Below, piece by piece: positions 63,220 to 64,000 of a stretch of DNA of 64,000 bases. The DNA is from Hyphomicrobiales bacterium (lineage in GTDB: Bacteria > Pseudomonadota > Alphaproteobacteria > Rhizobiales > Rhizobiaceae), in assembly GCA_900469445.1 (NCBI GenBank), contig UBXM01000020.1, forward strand, positions 1 to 64,000, given 5' to 3'. How positions within the stretch are numbered: position 1 is the stretch's first letter; every line of letters begins with the position of its first letter. Position numbers and translations under genes: made by a program. The notes under the pieces were generated by a model. That model was not told where the DNA came from, did no database searches, and saw only the letters and a list, made by a program, of their open reading frames with translations.

Positions 63220-64000
63220 TGCATCATCCCTCGTGCGGCAACAGGAAAGACACAGTCCACTCGCTGGCCGCGCATGCCGACATACCAATCGTAGCGGTCA
63301 ACGGTCGGATCGCAGTGCCCTGGCACAAGTCGCAGCATCTCGCCGACCTTCAACGACCCGCCGCGCAAGGTGAGCGTACCGTGTTCGTCGGATGCACCGA
63401 CACAATCGATATCCTCGCGTCCGTGAACGAGCGGCAACCCGCTATCGATCGCGATACCTTTGTGACCGCAATCCACAACGGCGACACCGTCACGTGCAGC
63501 ACTCATCACCGTGCTCAGCACGAAAAGCGACTGTTCGAACTCAGGCCGAGGTTTGTTACGCGCATAGTCGGCATCCATGAAGATGTAGGAGCCGGCCTGC
63601 AATTCGTTATAAACGCCACTGGCGGCCTCGTGGCGAAATGTGCCGGTACCAGCTCCGCCGACGATTTCGCAGGTAAGCCCCTCGGTCCGGATTGCCTCTA
63701 TTGTCTCCACCGTCTTGCGGACCGCGCCTGCGATCGCCTGCTCGCGTTCGTCTTCGCTGCGCAAATGCTGCGCTCCGCCGTGATAGGCCTGCAAGCCGCC
63801 GAAGATAAGATGCCGACTTGCGGCGATCAGCCTTGCCAATGCCGCTGCATCTGCGCCTGGCCGAACACCGCAGCGCGTGCCGGTCAGGTCGATTTCGACA
63901 AGCACCATGATGCGCTGCCCTGCTGCCTCCGCCACCTGATCGATAAGGTCGATCGTGCGCGTATCGTCGGCGCAGACAGACACTTTCGCCATCGACTGCA
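63216..64000 (-). CDS. DSD1-family PLP enzyme (D-threonine aldolase / D-serine dehydratase-like), partial
   Basis: 261 residues are visible; the N-terminus with the PLP lysine lies beyond the window edge. Seen: RIMVLVEIDLTGTRCGVRPG, IFGGLQAYHGGAQHL, EIVGGAGTGTFRHEA and the C-terminal metal-site pattern LVPGHCDPTVDRYDWYV (His and Cys bind the divalent metal). Fold-type III alanine-racemase-like barrel. Such enzymes cleave D-threo-3-hydroxy amino acids or dehydrate D-serine. The stop codon overlaps the start of the threonine synthase-like gene, so the two form an operon. Confidence 0.88.
   Translation of the reverse strand, partial: QSMAKVSVCADDTRTIDLIDQVAEAAGQRIMVLVEIDLTGTRCGVRPGADAAALARLIAASRHLIFGGLQAYHGGAQHLRSEDEREQAIAGAVRKTVETIEAIRTEGLTCEIVGGAGTGTFRHEAASGVYNELQAGSYIFMDADYARNKPRPEFEQSLFVLSTVMSAARDGVAVVDCGHKGIAIDSGLPLVHGREDIDCVGASDEHGTLTLRGGSLKVGEMLRLVPGHCDPTVDRYDWYVGMRGQRVDCVFPVAARGMMQ

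Noticed and set aside
1..64000. CRISPR array, prophage structural genes, replication origin
   Set aside because: No regularly spaced direct repeats, no capsid, tail or portal genes and no repABC genes or iteron clusters were seen.

Overview
The window is most likely from a rhizobial alphaproteobacterium (Rhizobium, Sinorhizobium/Ensifer or Agrobacterium type). This is inferred from the DUF47-Pit operon with a PHO box, a SyrB-like protein, DUF982, CsbD, a pRiA4b ORF-3 family protein, an HWE histidine kinase, a ROSE-type thermometer on hsp20, and IS66, IS110, IS5 and IS3 elements. The gene order and the many broken genes look like an accessory region (large plasmid, chromid or genomic island) rather than a core chromosomal segment. 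No replication gene, rRNA or complete tRNA is visible.

Layout. 1-9.2 kb: the end of an IS3 element, a small gene whose 3' end runs into it, and two hybrid histidine kinases (one of about 1790 residues with two kinase cores and three receiver domains). 9.5-13.5 kb: gene remnants, csbD, small rhizobial proteins, a LysR regulator divergent from a DJ-1/PfpI protein, and a chimeric ORF joining an SDR start to a GlcG/HbpS tail. 13.7-24 kb: another PAS hybrid kinase, then a carbohydrate cluster on the minus strand (malQ, two GH13 enzymes, an LLM-class flavin oxidoreductase). 24.5-31 kb: a HAD hydrolase, small proteins, a decayed Na/Pi-cotransporter and the DUF47-Pit phosphate uptake operon, then a NUDIX protein. 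31-39 kb: a large HWE kinase with a receiver, a stand-alone receiver protein, a glycosyltransferase and a flavoprotein disulfide reductase.

39-56 kb is the mobile part: a broken IS110 copy, an intact IS110, a Fic protein with an inverted-repeat operator, a tyrosine integrase split by IS66, two VapBC/PIN toxin-antitoxin modules, a fifth sensor kinase, an Abi-family fragment and an IS5 element with a -1 slippery site. 56-64 kb holds a SyrB-like protein, a diguanylate cyclase remnant that has lost its GGDEF motif, DUF982 and hsp20 with an RpoH promoter and ROSE leader, a second NUDIX protein, small genes, and a threonine synthase-like / DSD1-family PLP enzyme pair running off the window.

The functional theme is sensing and stress: five multi-sensor kinases with no DNA-binding response regulator beside them, heat-shock and general-stress proteins, trehalose/maltodextrin enzymes and phosphate uptake. 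At least twelve recognisable pseudogenes show heavy reductive decay. The least explained signal is a family of about 28-bp elements, a CTCTTGA box followed by a tRNA T-arm-like hairpin, always in the same orientation and clustered around the integrase stub and the toxin-antitoxin modules.
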